From the NCBI GenBank assembly GCA_017467965.1, contig JAFUJZ010000001.1, positions 1 through 64,000 of the forward strand: a stretch of DNA of 64,000 bases, read 5' to 3'. A model generated the notes under the pieces. It searched no databases and was not told the origin of the DNA. It was given only the letters and a program-made list of their open reading frames with translations. Within the stretch, counting starts at the first letter, position 1, and each line of letters opens with the position of its first letter. The stretch comes from Clostridia bacterium (GTDB lineage: Bacteria > Bacillota_A > Clostridia > UMGS1883). The translations under genes were made by a program, and so were the position numbers. Positions 22,328 to 31,800 of this stretch are shown here, one piece after another.

Positions 22328-25198
22328 ATGAAAAAATTATTATCATTTCTTCTGTGTGCATCGATTATACTTGCGGCAGTGCCATGTTATGCACAAGAAG
22401 CTGAAAGTGAGCTTATGGCAACACCACTTATTGCATTCCCCGGTGCCGAGGGCGCAGGCAGATATGCAACAGGCGGCAGAGGGGGTAGTGTTTATCACGT
22501 CACCAACCTCAACGACAGCGGTGCAGGCTCTTTCCGCGATGCTGTATCTGCATCTAACCGAATAGTCGTATTTGATGTGGGCGGTACGATTAATCTAAAA
22601 TCCGATGTAGTTGTCAAGGGCAATATTACCATTGCAGGTCAGACAGCTCCCGGAGGCGGCGGTATCACATTGCGTGGCGGCAAGATAGGTATGGGTGGCG
22701 ATAATATTATTATCCGCTTTGTTTCTTCCCGTCCCGGTGAAAATGGTTCCAGTGAGTGTGACGCATGGGGTGGTGACAAGGGCTCAAACTCCATTATCGA
22801 CCACTGCTCTATTGGCTGGGCAAACGACGAGCAGTTCGGCTTGTACTCAAATAACCAAAACCAGACTGTTCAGTATTCAATTATCGGGCCTTCAAACTGT
22901 ATATCCTATCACTCAAAGGGTGCACATGGATTTGGTATAATGCTGGGCAAAGCCAACAACACCTGGCATCACAATATGATTGCACACAACATTTCCCGTA
23001 ATTACCGCGGCAAATCCACAGGTGCAATAGATTACGTAAACAATGTTATATATAACTGGGGCTACCAGACGGCATACGGTACCTTTGGTCAGGTTAACTA
23101 TGTAGGCAACTACTTCAAAGCAGGCCTTTCCACAACAGGCGGCTATCGCTTTGTTGACCTTTCCAGCGGCACAGGCTACGAAAAGTTCCGTTTTTACCTC
23201 ACAGGCAACAAAATGGTTACAAGTACGGGTGCAGACTATGACACAAACATGAATACCGACAACTGGAACGGCTTCAATTTCAGAGAAACAGGACTTACAC
23301 GCTCTGACATCGGGGTTTCAACACCCATAGCCGTATATGATGTTTATGGCAATAACGCATCTGTAGCATATAATGCACAGACAGCTGACGAAGCCTTTGA
23401 AACAGTCCTCCAACACGCAGGTGCCGGTATCCGTGCAGATTTACGCCCCCGTATCGACAAACAGGTCATGGAGGAAGCCAGAACAGGCACAGGCTACTTA
23501 ACAGGCGGACGCGACTTTAACACTCTCACCTCAAGTGATACAGCCTTGAACGAAGCTATCTCAAAATACAATATCAAGGAAATGAACTACGACGAGTACT
23601 ATCCGTCAGCTATCTTGCAAAAGGATATAACCGACTCCGACAACGACGGCATGAGCGACGAGTGGGAACTTGCAAGAGGTCTTAATCCTTCGGTTAACGA
23701 TGCCTCTGGCGACTATCTCGGCCAGGGCTACAACAATATTGAATACTACATAAACGACCTTACCGTAGATGCTTTCCCCGAAGGCGTTGTAACTCTTTCT
23801 GCCGAAACAGTATCCCTTGGCGAAAACTACGAAAAAGCAAAGGAAGCGGCAGATTCTCTCATACTTTCCACGGATATAGTAAAGGAAAAATCTGACCTTA
23901 TTCTTCCCAAAAAAGCGTCAAACGGAGCTGTAATCTCATGGCAGAGCACCTCGTCTACAATAGTTATCAAAAACGATACAATCACCGCAGTTAACAGAAA
24001 CTCAATCAACGACACCTCCGTCACATTGATTGCAAACATAACCTACGGTGATTTCACTCTTAACCGTTCATTTGTTGTCTCAGTGCCCGCACTTCCCCTA
24101 AAATTTGACTTTGGCTCAGGCGATGTTCAGTCAGGCTTTGTAAAGGTCGATGCGTCAAAGCTCTATTCAGAAAGCTCACCCTATGGCTTTGTAAGTGCTT
24201 TAGGCAATATGGAACGTGCCCCCTATAACATCCCATCAGGCTATGAAGCTCTCCATAACGATCAAGTATCGGGTGAGAACACATTTAAAGCTGAAGTCCC
24301 CAACGGAAAATACACTGTTGTTATCCACTACGGAAGTTGGAATACAAGCTTCGGCACCCGCTTTAGTGTTGAAGGGATTGACACAGGCAACCTTTACTCT
24401 ACAGACGCAACAGAATATGTTACGGATATTGAAGTAACAGACGGCTTGTTTGAGCTTGAAATCAAAAAAGGTAACAAAGCATATGGAGGATATATAAATG
24501 GGCTTGAAATATTAAAGCCCGAGTATCACTTTGATTTTGGTAGCGGCAGTGTGCAGGACGGATATATAGGCATAACATCATCTACGCTTTATTCTCTCAA
24601 TTCCAGATACGGTTTTGCCGAAGAAACTCAGTATGACATGGAGCGTGCTCCCGGCGGTATTCCTCAAGGCTATGAAAACCTCTACTCTGACCAGATTCAG
24701 GGCGCGGCAACCTTTAAAGCAAAGCTTCCTAACGGAAAGTACATGGTGACAATCCATTACGGCTGTTGGAATTCAGGCTACGGCACCCGTTTTAATATCG
24801 AAGGCTTTGACACAGGCAATCTCTTCTCAACCTCCGCCACTGAATACATTAAGGAGATCAATATAACTGACGGTGTTCTTGACCTTGTAATAAGCAAAGG
24901 TTCACAAAGCTACGGAGGTTACATAGCAGGCTTGGACGTTGTGGCTATTGAGCCCGAAAAGCTTGCCGTTATAGAATACTCAAACGGTATTATTACCGTA
25001 ACAAGCGAGAACATTTCTTCTGCTATACTGATACATGTACGATATCTCTCTGATGCAGTCAGCTTTGTTGAAACAAAAATGCTTGAGTTTGACAACGGCG
25101 TTGCAACAGTCGAAAAACAGGTTAATTCCTCCGACAAGCTAATGCTCTGGGACAAATTAACCTCTCTTCTTCCCCTTAGCGAAGTTTACATCAAATAA
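22328..25198 (+). CDS. Secreted pectate lyase (PL1-like) with duplicated C-terminal carbohydrate-binding modules
   Basis: 956 residues with a clear signal peptide (cleavage near PCYA, residue 22). The right-handed beta-helix lyase domain spans about 33-400: FPGAEGAGRYATGGRGG, SGAGSFRDAV and the PL1 motif IIDHCSIGW (156-164). A calcium-binding DSDNDGMSDEWE type repeat follows at about 435. Residues 500-588 look like an atrophied bacterial Ig domain. Then two tandem modules of about 140 residues (591-731 and 735-872) each begin FDFGSG and contain a GYGF-like stretch, ERAP and GKYxVxIHYG; they resemble the galactose-binding modules of rhamnogalacturonan-active enzymes. The C-terminal 84 residues (KLMLWDKLTSLLPLSE) resemble a tail recurring in clostridial secreted proteins. 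It would cleave polygalacturonate outside the cell. Confidence 0.88.
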   Translation: MKKLLSFLLCASIILAAVPCYAQEAESELMATPLIAFPGAEGAGRYATGGRGGSVYHVTNLNDSGAGSFRDAVSASNRIVVFDVGGTINLKSDVVVKGNITIAGQTAPGGGGITLRGGKIGMGGDNIIIRFVSSRPGENGSSECDAWGGDKGSNSIIDHCSIGWANDEQFGLYSNNQNQTVQYSIIGPSNCISYHSKGAHGFGIMLGKANNTWHHNMIAHNISRNYRGKSTGAIDYVNNVIYNWGYQTAYGTFGQVNYVGNYFKAGLSTTGGYRFVDLSSGTGYEKFRFYLTGNKMVTSTGADYDTNMNTDNWNGFNFRETGLTRSDIGVSTPIAVYDVYGNNASVAYNAQTADEAFETVLQHAGAGIRADLRPRIDKQVMEEARTGTGYLTGGRDFNTLTSSDTALNEAISKYNIKEMNYDEYYPSAILQKDITDSDNDGMSDEWELARGLNPSVNDASGDYLGQGYNNIEYYINDLTVDAFPEGVVTLSAETVSLGENYEKAKEAADSLILSTDIVKEKSDLILPKKASNGAVISWQSTSSTIVIKNDTITAVNRNSINDTSVTLIANITYGDFTLNRSFVVSVPALPLKFDFGSGDVQSGFVKVDASKLYSESSPYGFVSALGNMERAPYNIPSGYEALHNDQVSGENTFKAEVPNGKYTVVIHYGSWNTSFGTRFSVEGIDTGNLYSTDATEYVTDIEVTDGLFELEIKKGNKAYGGYINGLEILKPEYHFDFGSGSVQDGYIGITSSTLYSLNSRYGFAEETQYDMERAPGGIPQGYENLYSDQIQGAATFKAKLPNGKYMVTIHYGCWNSGYGTRFNIEGFDTGNLFSTSATEYIKEINITDGVLDLVISKGSQSYGGYIAGLDVVAIEPEKLAVIEYSNGIITVTSENISSAILIHVRYLSDAVSFVETKMLEFDNGVATVEKQVNSSDKLMLWDKLTSLLPLSEVYIK

Positions 25199-25213
25199 AA
25201 CCACTGGGGTTCT

Positions 25214-25237
25214 GTAGGAGCGATTCACAATCTCCCG
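25214..25237. repeat. Family B repeat, copy 2
   Basis: GTAGGAGCGATT followed by AATCTCCCG, an imperfect palindrome of the same type as at 228. It lies between the pectate lyase stop and the shared terminator. Confidence 0.55.
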
Positions 25238-25247
25238 TTTTTCCACA

Positions 25248-25283
25248 CAAAAAAGGACATCCTTTCGGATGTCCTTTTAATTT
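25248..25283. terminator. Bidirectional terminator between pectate lyase and ftsZ
   Basis: AAAAGGACATCC and GGATGTCCTTTT with a TTTC loop, A-run on one side and T-run on the other. It can serve the convergent pectate lyase (plus) and ftsZ (minus) transcripts. Confidence 0.88.
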
Positions 25284-25287
25284 TATC

Positions 25288-26352
25288 TTACTTCAAGAAG
25301 TTAGGAATATCGATAGATTCATCGTCCTTCATCAAATTTGCAAAGAAGTTATCTTCTTCTGTAGCCTTTTCTTCTTTCTTGGGGCCACCTGCAGGTTCAC
25401 CATCAAGACCTGTAGCAATAACAGTGATTCTGATTTCGTCTTCGAGAGATTCGTCGATAGAAGCACCGAATATAACTGTAGCGTCTTCACTAACTCTTTC
25501 TTCAATAAGCTGTGCAGCAGCATTTGTTTCGAGAAGGTTAAGGTTAGCGCCACCTGTGATATTGATAAGTACGCCTGTAGCACCGTCGATAGTTGTTTCG
25601 AGAAGTGCACTTTCAACAGCTGCCTTAGCAGCAACTTCGGCACGGTCTTCACCCTTGGCAATACCGATACCCATATGTGCGTAGCCTGCGCCCTTCATAA
25701 CAGTTGTTACGTCGGCGAAGTCAACGTTGATAAGACCTGTATCTGTAATAAGGTCACTAATACCCTGAACACCCTGACGGAGAACTTCGTCTGCTGTCTT
25801 GAAAGCGTCCATAAGGCTTGTCTTACTATTAGAGATATCAAGAAGACGATCGTTGGGAATAACAATAAGTGTGTCAACGTTCTTACGGAGCTCTTCAATA
25901 CCCTGGAGAGCCTGTGTCATTCTCTTTCTGCCTTCAAAAGCAAAGGGCTTTGTAACAATACCAACTGTAAGTATGCCGAGCTCCTTAGCAATACCTGCAA
26001 CAATGGGAGCACCGCCTGTACCTGTACCGCCGCCCATACCTGCAGCAACAAATACCATGTCGGCATCCTTTATAGCCTGTTCGATTTCGTTTCTTGTTTC
26101 TTCAGCGGCTTTCTTACCGATTTCAGCCTTACCACCGGCACCCTTACCGCCTGTAAGCTTGTCCCCAAGCTGAATTTTCTGTTCTGCACCACTGCGTAAA
26201 AGAGCCTGCTTGTCTGTATTTACACAAACAAATTCAACACCCTTAATACCTGCTTCAATCATTCTGTTAACAGCGTTGTTACCGCCGCCACCAACACCAA
26301 CAACTTTCAGCTTCTGAGCAAGATCCATTGTATCTGCATATTCCATTCTCAT
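25288..26352 (-). CDS. ftsZ: Cell division protein FtsZ
   Basis: 354 residues. The tubulin signature [10 protein letters not shown] (about 107-116), the N-terminal [13 protein letters not shown] nucleotide loop and the T7 loop [13 protein letters not shown] (about 208-220) are intact. The C-terminus ends DIPNFLK, the conserved peptide that binds FtsA, SepF and similar anchors. The GTPase polymerises at mid-cell as the Z-ring. The start ATG has AAGGGGG seven bases upstream. It is last in the dcw run but has its own promoter, and no ftsA is present upstream of it. Confidence 0.98.
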   Translation of the reverse strand: MRMEYADTMDLAQKLKVVGVGGGGNNAVNRMIEAGIKGVEFVCVNTDKQALLRSGAEQKIQLGDKLTGGKGAGGKAEIGKKAAEETRNEIEQAIKDADMVFVAAGMGGGTGTGGAPIVAGIAKELGILTVGIVTKPFAFEGRKRMTQALQGIEELRKNVDTLIVIPNDRLLDISNSKTSLMDAFKTADEVLRQGVQGISDLITDTGLINVDFADVTTVMKGAGYAHMGIGIAKGEDRAEVAAKAAVESALLETTIDGATGVLINITGGANLNLLETNAAAQLIEERVSEDATVIFGASIDESLEDEIRITVIATGLDGEPAGGPKKEEKATEEDNFFANLMKDDESIDIPNFLK

Positions 26353-26406
26353 GAGGAGACCCCCTTAATATATAAAAATCTACATTATATTTTGATACAT
26401 ATAGTT

Positions 26407-26435
26407 ATTATAGCACACTGTTTTCTCATATTCAA
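26407..26435 (-). promoter_or_regulatory. Promoter of ftsZ
   Basis: Minus-strand TTGAAT, 17 bases, TATAAT, with an extended -10 (TGCTATAAT). It lies in the ftsQ-ftsZ gap and would give ftsZ expression independent of the long dcw transcript. Confidence 0.72.
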
Positions 26436-26462
26436 GCAAATATTTTAATTTTTTTGTTTTTT

Positions 26463-27251
26463 CTACTGAACGGTATGTCCGTAAGTATAATTTTCCGAAA
26501 TCATGTTCAATTCGCCTTCAACGTCTTTTCCCATAGATTCAAGCAATGCGTCAACAAAGCTGAACTTGTGATCATAGTCCTTAGTGTTGCCAAACTCAAT
26601 TTTAAGCTTGTCACGGTGCATTATGGATATATAATCAGCCTCTGTAATGTCAAATACGGTAATATCCGCTGTCATGCCCTTTTCGTTAAAGGTTTTCATA
26701 AATTTCATGAGCGTTTCAAAACGGCTTGTCTGGTTAACTACTACAGCCTGTCCCACAACACAAGCCTCTTTTATGGTTATACCCTTCACCACCGGAGCTT
26801 TCCTTGTCGCAGACACCTTGTTCACAACACAAAGTGTCTGCCCTTTTTCATTTATTCCGACAAATTTTTTGTCCCATTTAAGGTATGCACTTACTTTGCC
26901 TTCAACAACCGCAATTTTAACAGTACCCGGAAGCTGCCTTGTAATTTTCACGCTTTCCACGTAAGGCACCTGCAAAACTTTTTTCGTTGCCTCACCAAGA
27001 TTTGTACTGAAAATATTTTTGTTTATTTCAATACCGCTGGCAGCTATAATGTCCTGCGACTTAATCGTACTGTTGCCTTCACAAACAACCTGCTTAATAC
27101 TAAATATTGGTGTCAAAAACAGTATTATAAAAGCAAAAAGCAGAGCCACAACCGATATAAGGCAACCCGGTCTTATCTGTCTTTTTGGTTTTCGTCTGTT
27201 TTTTCTGTGCTTTACAGCTCTTTCAGTGTATCTTTCATTTGTATCTTCCAT
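26463..27251 (-). CDS. ftsQ: Cell division protein FtsQ/DivIB
   Basis: 262 residues. A basic cytosolic N-terminus (KHRKNRRKPKR) precedes one transmembrane segment (about 29-50). A POTRA domain follows (IKQVVCEGNSTIKSQDIIAASGI, about 51-120), then the beta domain. This is the FtsQ/DivIB layout; with FtsL and FtsB it links the divisome to septal synthesis outside the membrane. It is placed three bases after the murA stop in transcription order, consistent with one operon. GGAG precedes the ATG. Confidence 0.92.
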   Translation of the reverse strand: MEDTNERYTERAVKHRKNRRKPKRQIRPGCLISVVALLFAFIILFLTPIFSIKQVVCEGNSTIKSQDIIAASGIEINKNIFSTNLGEATKKVLQVPYVESVKITRQLPGTVKIAVVEGKVSAYLKWDKKFVGINEKGQTLCVVNKVSATRKAPVVKGITIKEACVVGQAVVVNQTSRFETLMKFMKTFNEKGMTADITVFDITEADYISIMHRDKLKIEFGNTKDYDHKFSFVDALLESMGKDVEGELNMISENYTYGHTVQ

Positions 27252-27254
27252 ACT

Positions 27255-28502
27255 TCACTCCACCCGTATATCTGCTCCAAGTTTTCTGAGTTTATCTTCT
27301 ATTTGTTCATAGCCTCTTACTATGTGCCCCGTATCTTCAACGCACGTTTCGCCCTTAGCACTAAGCCCCGCAATCAAAAGCGCCGCGCCTCCCCTTAAAT
27401 CGGGAGCATACACATGTGCACCCGTAAGATGCCGCTTGCCTCTTATTATTGCAGTACGACCCTCGGTTACAATATCGGCGCCCATAAGATTAAGGTCGTT
27501 TACAACATTGAACCGGTTTTCAAATATGTTTTCCACAATCACACTGGTGCCGTCAGCACGTATAAGATGTGCCATAAAAACCGACTGCGCATCTGTCGGG
27601 AATCCGGGATAAGGCATGGTTTTTATCATGCTTGCACCCTTTATCCTTTTTGGTGCACGAATATATCCCCGATCTCCGAAAAATTCAATCCTCGCACCCT
27701 CCTCACGCAGCTCATTTACAATAGCTGTAAGGTGTGCACTCTTAACGTTTTCAATTTCAATTTCTCCTCCCGTTGCCATTGCCGCGCACATAAAAGTCGC
27801 GCTCTCAATTCTGTCGGGAATAATCGTATAGCTTATGCCTTTAAGGCTCGGTACGCCCTCAATATGTACCGTACCTGTTCCTCCTCCGTGTATTTTTGCA
27901 CCCATAGCGTTCAAAAAGTTGATTAAATCCACAATCTCAGGCTCACGGGCGGCGTTTGTTATCACACTTTCGCCTTTCAGCTTGACTGCCGCAAGTATGG
28001 TGTTTTCCGTCGCACCAACACTCGGAAAATCAAGATGCACATTTCCGCACTTTGCCTCGGAAGCGTCGGTTGTTATAAAACCGCCTTCCTCACGGACCTT
28101 TATTCCAAGCTTTTTTAACGCTTTAAGGTGTAAATCTACAGGTCTTTGCCCAAGCGCGCATCCACCGGGCATACTCACCCGCGCTTTTCCCATTTGCATT
28201 GTGACCGCACCAAGAAAAATAATTGAGCTCCTAAGTGCCCGCATCAGCTTTTCGTCAATTTCCCAGCCAAAAGCTGACGAGGAATCAATTTTAACAACAC
28301 CATTTTCCCACACTGCGTCACAGCCGAGATTTCTCAGAATTTCAAGCGTTGTGAAAACGTCTTTAAGATTAGGGCAGGAGTGTATTTCGCACTTATCCGC
28401 ACATAGTATACTCGCCGCAAGGATTGGCAACACACTGTTTTTTGCCCCCTGAATTCTAACCTCGCCTTCAAGGGGTTTATCTCCTTTTATGATGTATTTC
28501 AA
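27255..28502 (-). CDS. murA: UDP-N-acetylglucosamine 1-carboxyvinyltransferase (MurA)
   Basis: About 415 residues from a TTG start (MKYIIKGDKPLEGE), chosen because GGGAGGTG lies seven bases upstream; the longer ATG frame has no ribosome site and no homology. The EPSP-synthase-type fold shows QGAKNSVLPILAASI (catalytic Lys in AKN), the PEP-binding Cys loop PGGCALGQRPVDLH (about 116-129) and PGFPTDAQSVFM with the catalytic Asp. It makes the first committed precursor, UDP-GlcNAc-enolpyruvate; a Cys at the active site predicts fosfomycin sensitivity. It follows murG after a 59-base gap holding an inverted repeat. Confidence 0.96.
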   Translation of the reverse strand: MKYIIKGDKPLEGEVRIQGAKNSVLPILAASILCADKCEIHSCPNLKDVFTTLEILRNLGCDAVWENGVVKIDSSSAFGWEIDEKLMRALRSSIIFLGAVTMQMGKARVSMPGGCALGQRPVDLHLKALKKLGIKVREEGGFITTDASEAKCGNVHLDFPSVGATENTILAAVKLKGESVITNAAREPEIVDLINFLNAMGAKIHGGGTGTVHIEGVPSLKGISYTIIPDRIESATFMCAAMATGGEIEIENVKSAHLTAIVNELREEGARIEFFGDRGYIRAPKRIKGASMIKTMPYPGFPTDAQSVFMAHLIRADGTSVIVENIFENRFNVVNDLNLMGADIVTEGRTAIIRGKRHLTGAHVYAPDLRGGAALLIAGLSAKGETCVEDTGHIVRGYEQIEDKLRKLGADIRVE

Positions 28503-28518
28503 AAGGATGCACCTCCCA

Positions 28519-28539
28519 CATAATACAGTATATATTATG
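28519..28539. repeat. 21-bp inverted repeat upstream of murA
   Basis: CATAATA and TATTATG arms flank a seven-base centre, just upstream of the murA ribosome site and downstream of murG. It could be a DNA-binding site or an mRNA hairpin. No known consensus is matched. Confidence 0.4.
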
Positions 28540-28561
28540 CAGGAGGACTGAAAGGTGACAA

Positions 28562-29659
28562 TCAGCAAAGGCTCTTAATTATCTGATAAATCTTTTCGCA
28601 TGCGTCTCTTTGTCCCAATTTTTCGGAATTTTCGCGCATTGCGGCGAGCTTTTCGGAATCTAATAGTACATCCTCAATACTCTTTTTCAAGCTTTTTCCG
28701 TTAAGCTCTGCTTCTACCAATACATTTGCCGCACCGTTTTTTTCAAGATAACGTGCGTTCTGCTCCTGGTGGTTGTGTGCAACGTAAGGACTTGGCACCA
28801 ATACCGATGCCTTACCCAGTGCATTAAGCTCGCTTATTGTTATTGCACCTGCTCTGCAAACAGCCATATCTGCACTTTTGAGCAGCTCATTCATATTATA
28901 AATATACGGCAAAAGCTTAACGTTTGGCATATTCTCGAGCTGTACACCCTTTTCGTTAAGCCTCTTTACAATGCCCTCGTAATGCTTTTCACCTGTTGCA
29001 GCCACAAGGTTAAAGCCCGAAAAGCCCTCTGCGAGCATATCAACCAAAGCGTCGTTCATTCTTTCCGCTCCCAACGAACCGCCGAAGAAAAGCACTAATG
29101 GCTTATCATCAAAGCCAAGAGACGCCAAAACCTTATTTTTGTCAACATAATCAAAAAGATTAGGTCTTAAAGGGTTACCGGTAAGAGCACACGCATTAAC
29201 CTCAATAAGCTTTTCTGTCTCGGGAAAGCTTATCATTGTAACATCTGCTTTTTTGCCGAGCATTTTTATTGCAAGTCCAGGATAAACATTCTGTTCATGT
29301 ATAACGGAGGGAATTCCCCTCTTTTTAGCGGCGAAAACCGCAGGTGTACAGGCATATCCGCCCGTGCCTACAACAATATCGGGTTTAAAGCGGTCAAGTA
29401 TTTTTCCCGCTTCAATTTTACTTGTAATAAACTCCTTTAAAACACGTATGTTTTCAAGTGTCAGCTTTCTTTTAAGCCCCGACACCTTTACAAATTCAAT
29501 CTCAAAGCCTTCTCTGGGCACAAGTGTCTTTTCAAGACCCTTCTCGGTTCCTATAAACAAAAACTCGCTTTCGGGTTCTTTTTCCTTTATATATTTTGCA
29601 ATCGCTACAGCAGGATTGATATGCCCTGCCGTACCGCCGCCTGTTAACAAAACTCTCAC
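28562..29659 (-). CDS. murG: UDP-GlcNAc:lipid I GlcNAc transferase (MurG)
   Basis: 365 residues, GT28 fold. The N-terminal GGGTAGHINPAVAIA loop, GTGGYACTPAVFAA (about 96-109), HEQNVYPG and the C-terminal GGSLGAERMN and CRAGAITISELNALGKASVLVPSP motifs are all present. It adds GlcNAc to lipid I at the inner membrane face to give lipid II. The start is a GTG with GGAGG nine bases upstream; its first four bases overlap the ftsW stop (GTGA), a coupling arrangement. Confidence 0.97.
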   Translation of the reverse strand: MRVLLTGGGTAGHINPAVAIAKYIKEKEPESEFLFIGTEKGLEKTLVPREGFEIEFVKVSGLKRKLTLENIRVLKEFITSKIEAGKILDRFKPDIVVGTGGYACTPAVFAAKKRGIPSVIHEQNVYPGLAIKMLGKKADVTMISFPETEKLIEVNACALTGNPLRPNLFDYVDKNKVLASLGFDDKPLVLFFGGSLGAERMNDALVDMLAEGFSGFNLVAATGEKHYEGIVKRLNEKGVQLENMPNVKLLPYIYNMNELLKSADMAVCRAGAITISELNALGKASVLVPSPYVAHNHQEQNARYLEKNGAANVLVEAELNGKSLKKSIEDVLLDSEKLAAMRENSEKLGQRDACEKIYQIIKSLC

Positions 29660-30816
29660 TTTTCCACGCCTCCCGATGACGTATTATTCGCTTTCGAAAT
29701 TGAAAGCAACATTCCTATACCCATAAGCGTTGCCAACATGCTCGAACCGCCCGAACTAAAGAGTGGCAGCTGCATACCCGTAGACGGAATCATCTTCAAT
29801 ACAACGCACATATTTACAAGCACCTGGAAACCTAAAAGAACCGTGATACCAAACGCCAAATATGTACCAAAGCTGTCCTTGGAATTTACCGCAATGCTTA
29901 TTCCGCGCCAGATTACAATACAGAAAAGTACTACTATCAATACCGAGCCTATAAATCCCAGCTCTTCGCCGACTATTGCAAAAATATAGTCGTTTTCAGC
30001 TTCCGGTAGGTACGAGTATTTTTGTTTACTGTTACCAAGGCCCTCGCCGAAAAGTCCGCCGCTTCCCACCGCTAAAATAGACTGCTTCGTCTGCCAGTCA
30101 ATACCCTGCGAGTCGCTGCCAAAGTTAAGAAAGCTCGTAATTCTGTCCATACGGAAGCCCGTACCGAAAATTACAACCAGCATACCGCCCAAGCCCACAG
30201 CACCAACGGGGATAAGCTTTTTCCAGTCAACGCCCGCCGCAACAATCATTGCCACACCTACAAACATGTGTACAATAGCCGCCGACGCATGACGCTGAAT
30301 TAAAAGACATTCACACACAGGAATACCCACCGCAACAATATCTGTTATAAGCTCGTTCCATGTTTTCATTTCGGATTTCTTAACGCTCGCAAATCTTGTT
30401 GCCAGCCAGATAATCATCACATATTTTGAAAATTCCGAAGGCTGAAGTGTACCAATACCGATACTTATCTGTCTTCTTGCACCGTGGGAGTCGATACCGA
30501 TAAAACCTACCAGTATCATAACCGCGGCACTTATTATATACAAAATACCGCTGTACTGTTTCAGCTTTTTATAATCCCACCTCGACAAAAGGAACATAAT
30601 CACAAGTCCCACTGCCGCCAGTGCCGCCTGCTTGATAATGGGCGAGTATACATCACCCGACACCATGTTTGCTGCACTTGATACCGAAAACAGCATCGTA
30701 AGTCCAAGCACAAGCAAAATGAGCACCGAAAACAAGAGCGTAAAGTCAATCCCGGATGTGAGGGGCTCATATTTTTTCTTCAATTTTACAATTTTGCCTT
30801 CGCTCTTCTTTTTCAT
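29656..30816 (-). CDS. ftsW: FtsW/SpoVE-family SEDS peptidoglycan polymerase
   Basis: 386 residues from ATG (a TTG one codon upstream is also possible; AAAGG precedes both). About ten hydrophobic segments; SEDS motifs LQPSEFSKYVMIIWLA (about 126-141) and QRHASAAIVHM, plus the C-terminal STGMQLPLFSSGGSSML. SEDS proteins polymerise lipid II together with a class B PBP, here the SpoVD/FtsI-type gene in the same operon. Whether it serves vegetative division (FtsW) or the spore cortex (SpoVE) cannot be told from sequence; position in dcw favours division. Confidence 0.93.
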   Translation of the reverse strand: MKKKSEGKIVKLKKKYEPLTSGIDFTLLFSVLILLVLGLTMLFSVSSAANMVSGDVYSPIIKQAALAAVGLVIMFLLSRWDYKKLKQYSGILYIISAAVMILVGFIGIDSHGARRQISIGIGTLQPSEFSKYVMIIWLATRFASVKKSEMKTWNELITDIVAVGIPVCECLLIQRHASAAIVHMFVGVAMIVAAGVDWKKLIPVGAVGLGGMLVVIFGTGFRMDRITSFLNFGSDSQGIDWQTKQSILAVGSGGLFGEGLGNSKQKYSYLPEAENDYIFAIVGEELGFIGSVLIVVLFCIVIWRGISIAVNSKDSFGTYLAFGITVLLGFQVLVNMCVVLKMIPSTGMQLPLFSSGGSSMLATLMGIGMLLSISKANNTSSGGVEK

Positions 30817-30838
30817 CAAAGACTATCCTTTCAACCGA

Positions 30839-31780
30839 TTATCTAAGACCAAAACAACATACAACTGCAAGTAACACCGTCACCAGTGTAAACACGATAA
30901 CAATTTTTGTTTCTTTCCAACCGCACATTTCAAAATGATGATGAAGCGGTGCCATTTTAAAAATTCTTTTCTTTGTTTTCTTATAATAAGCAACCTGTAT
31001 AATATCGCTCATTGTTTCGCTGAGGAAAACAAATCCCGCAATAATAAGCGAAAATTCCAATCCCATAGTAACAGCCACAGCCGACAATATACCGCCTAAG
31101 AAAAGCGAACCCGTGTCGCCCATGAAAACCTTTGCCGGGAAAAAGTTGTAAAGCAAAAATCCCAGCACACCGCCCATCATTGCTGCTACTGCTACTGCCG
31201 CACCGGTGCACTCCAATTTTACTGCCGCATACAAAAAGAATACCGCACAGCCGCAGCTTACGCTGGAAGCCAAACCGTCAATGCCGTCAGTAAGGTTCAC
31301 GCTGTTAACCGTAGCCAGCATAACAAACATCACAAAGGGTATATACAAAAGCCCTATATTAAAGCTGCCCTCGATAAAGGGGATTTTTATATTATGGGAT
31401 GACACTAAGTACATATACAAAGCCGCACCCAAAGCCACAACAGTCTGGCAAATAAACTTTGCCGAGGCTGAAAAGCCCTTGTTTCTCTTTTTAACAACCT
31501 TTATATAATCATCAATAAAGCCCACAACGCCGAAAAGCACACCAATAAGCACAATAAAAATGCTTTCCCTCGTCTGATTGACACAAAGTGTACCAACAGC
31601 TGTAGCCAGTATAAAGCCTATACCGCCCATAGTGGGGGTACCCTGCTTTTTCGCATGCCACGTGGGACCGTCCTCCAAAATTGTCTGTCCGAATTTTAAT
31701 TTTCTCAAAAAAGGTATCAATAAAGGTGTTATAACCGCTGTTATCACAAAGGATAACGCAAGACTGATTGCCCAGGTCAT
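30839..31780 (-). CDS. mraY: Phospho-MurNAc-pentapeptide transferase (MraY)
   Basis: 313 residues with about ten hydrophobic segments. The conserved GPTWHAKKQGTPTMGG, the Asp-Asp pair in GFIDDYIKV, NLTDGIDGLA and the Mg-binding FMGDTGSLFLGG, with the C-terminal PLHHHFE His motif, are all present. It transfers phospho-MurNAc-pentapeptide to undecaprenyl phosphate to make lipid I. AAAGGGTG precedes the ATG. In transcription it lies 20 bases after murE; murF, which often sits between them, is absent here. Confidence 0.97.
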   Translation of the reverse strand: MTWAISLALSFVITAVITPLLIPFLRKLKFGQTILEDGPTWHAKKQGTPTMGGIGFILATAVGTLCVNQTRESIFIVLIGVLFGVVGFIDDYIKVVKKRNKGFSASAKFICQTVVALGAALYMYLVSSHNIKIPFIEGSFNIGLLYIPFVMFVMLATVNSVNLTDGIDGLASSVSCGCAVFFLYAAVKLECTGAAVAVAAMMGGVLGFLLYNFFPAKVFMGDTGSLFLGGILSAVAVTMGLEFSLIIAGFVFLSETMSDIIQVAYYKKTKKRIFKMAPLHHHFEMCGWKETKIVIVFTLVTVLLAVVCCFGLR

Positions 31781-31800
31781 TTTTCTTCACCCTTTCTTTA

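Noticed and set aside
25675..26199. Open frames antisense to ftsZ
   Set aside because: Mirror the ftsZ coding sequence; no start signal.
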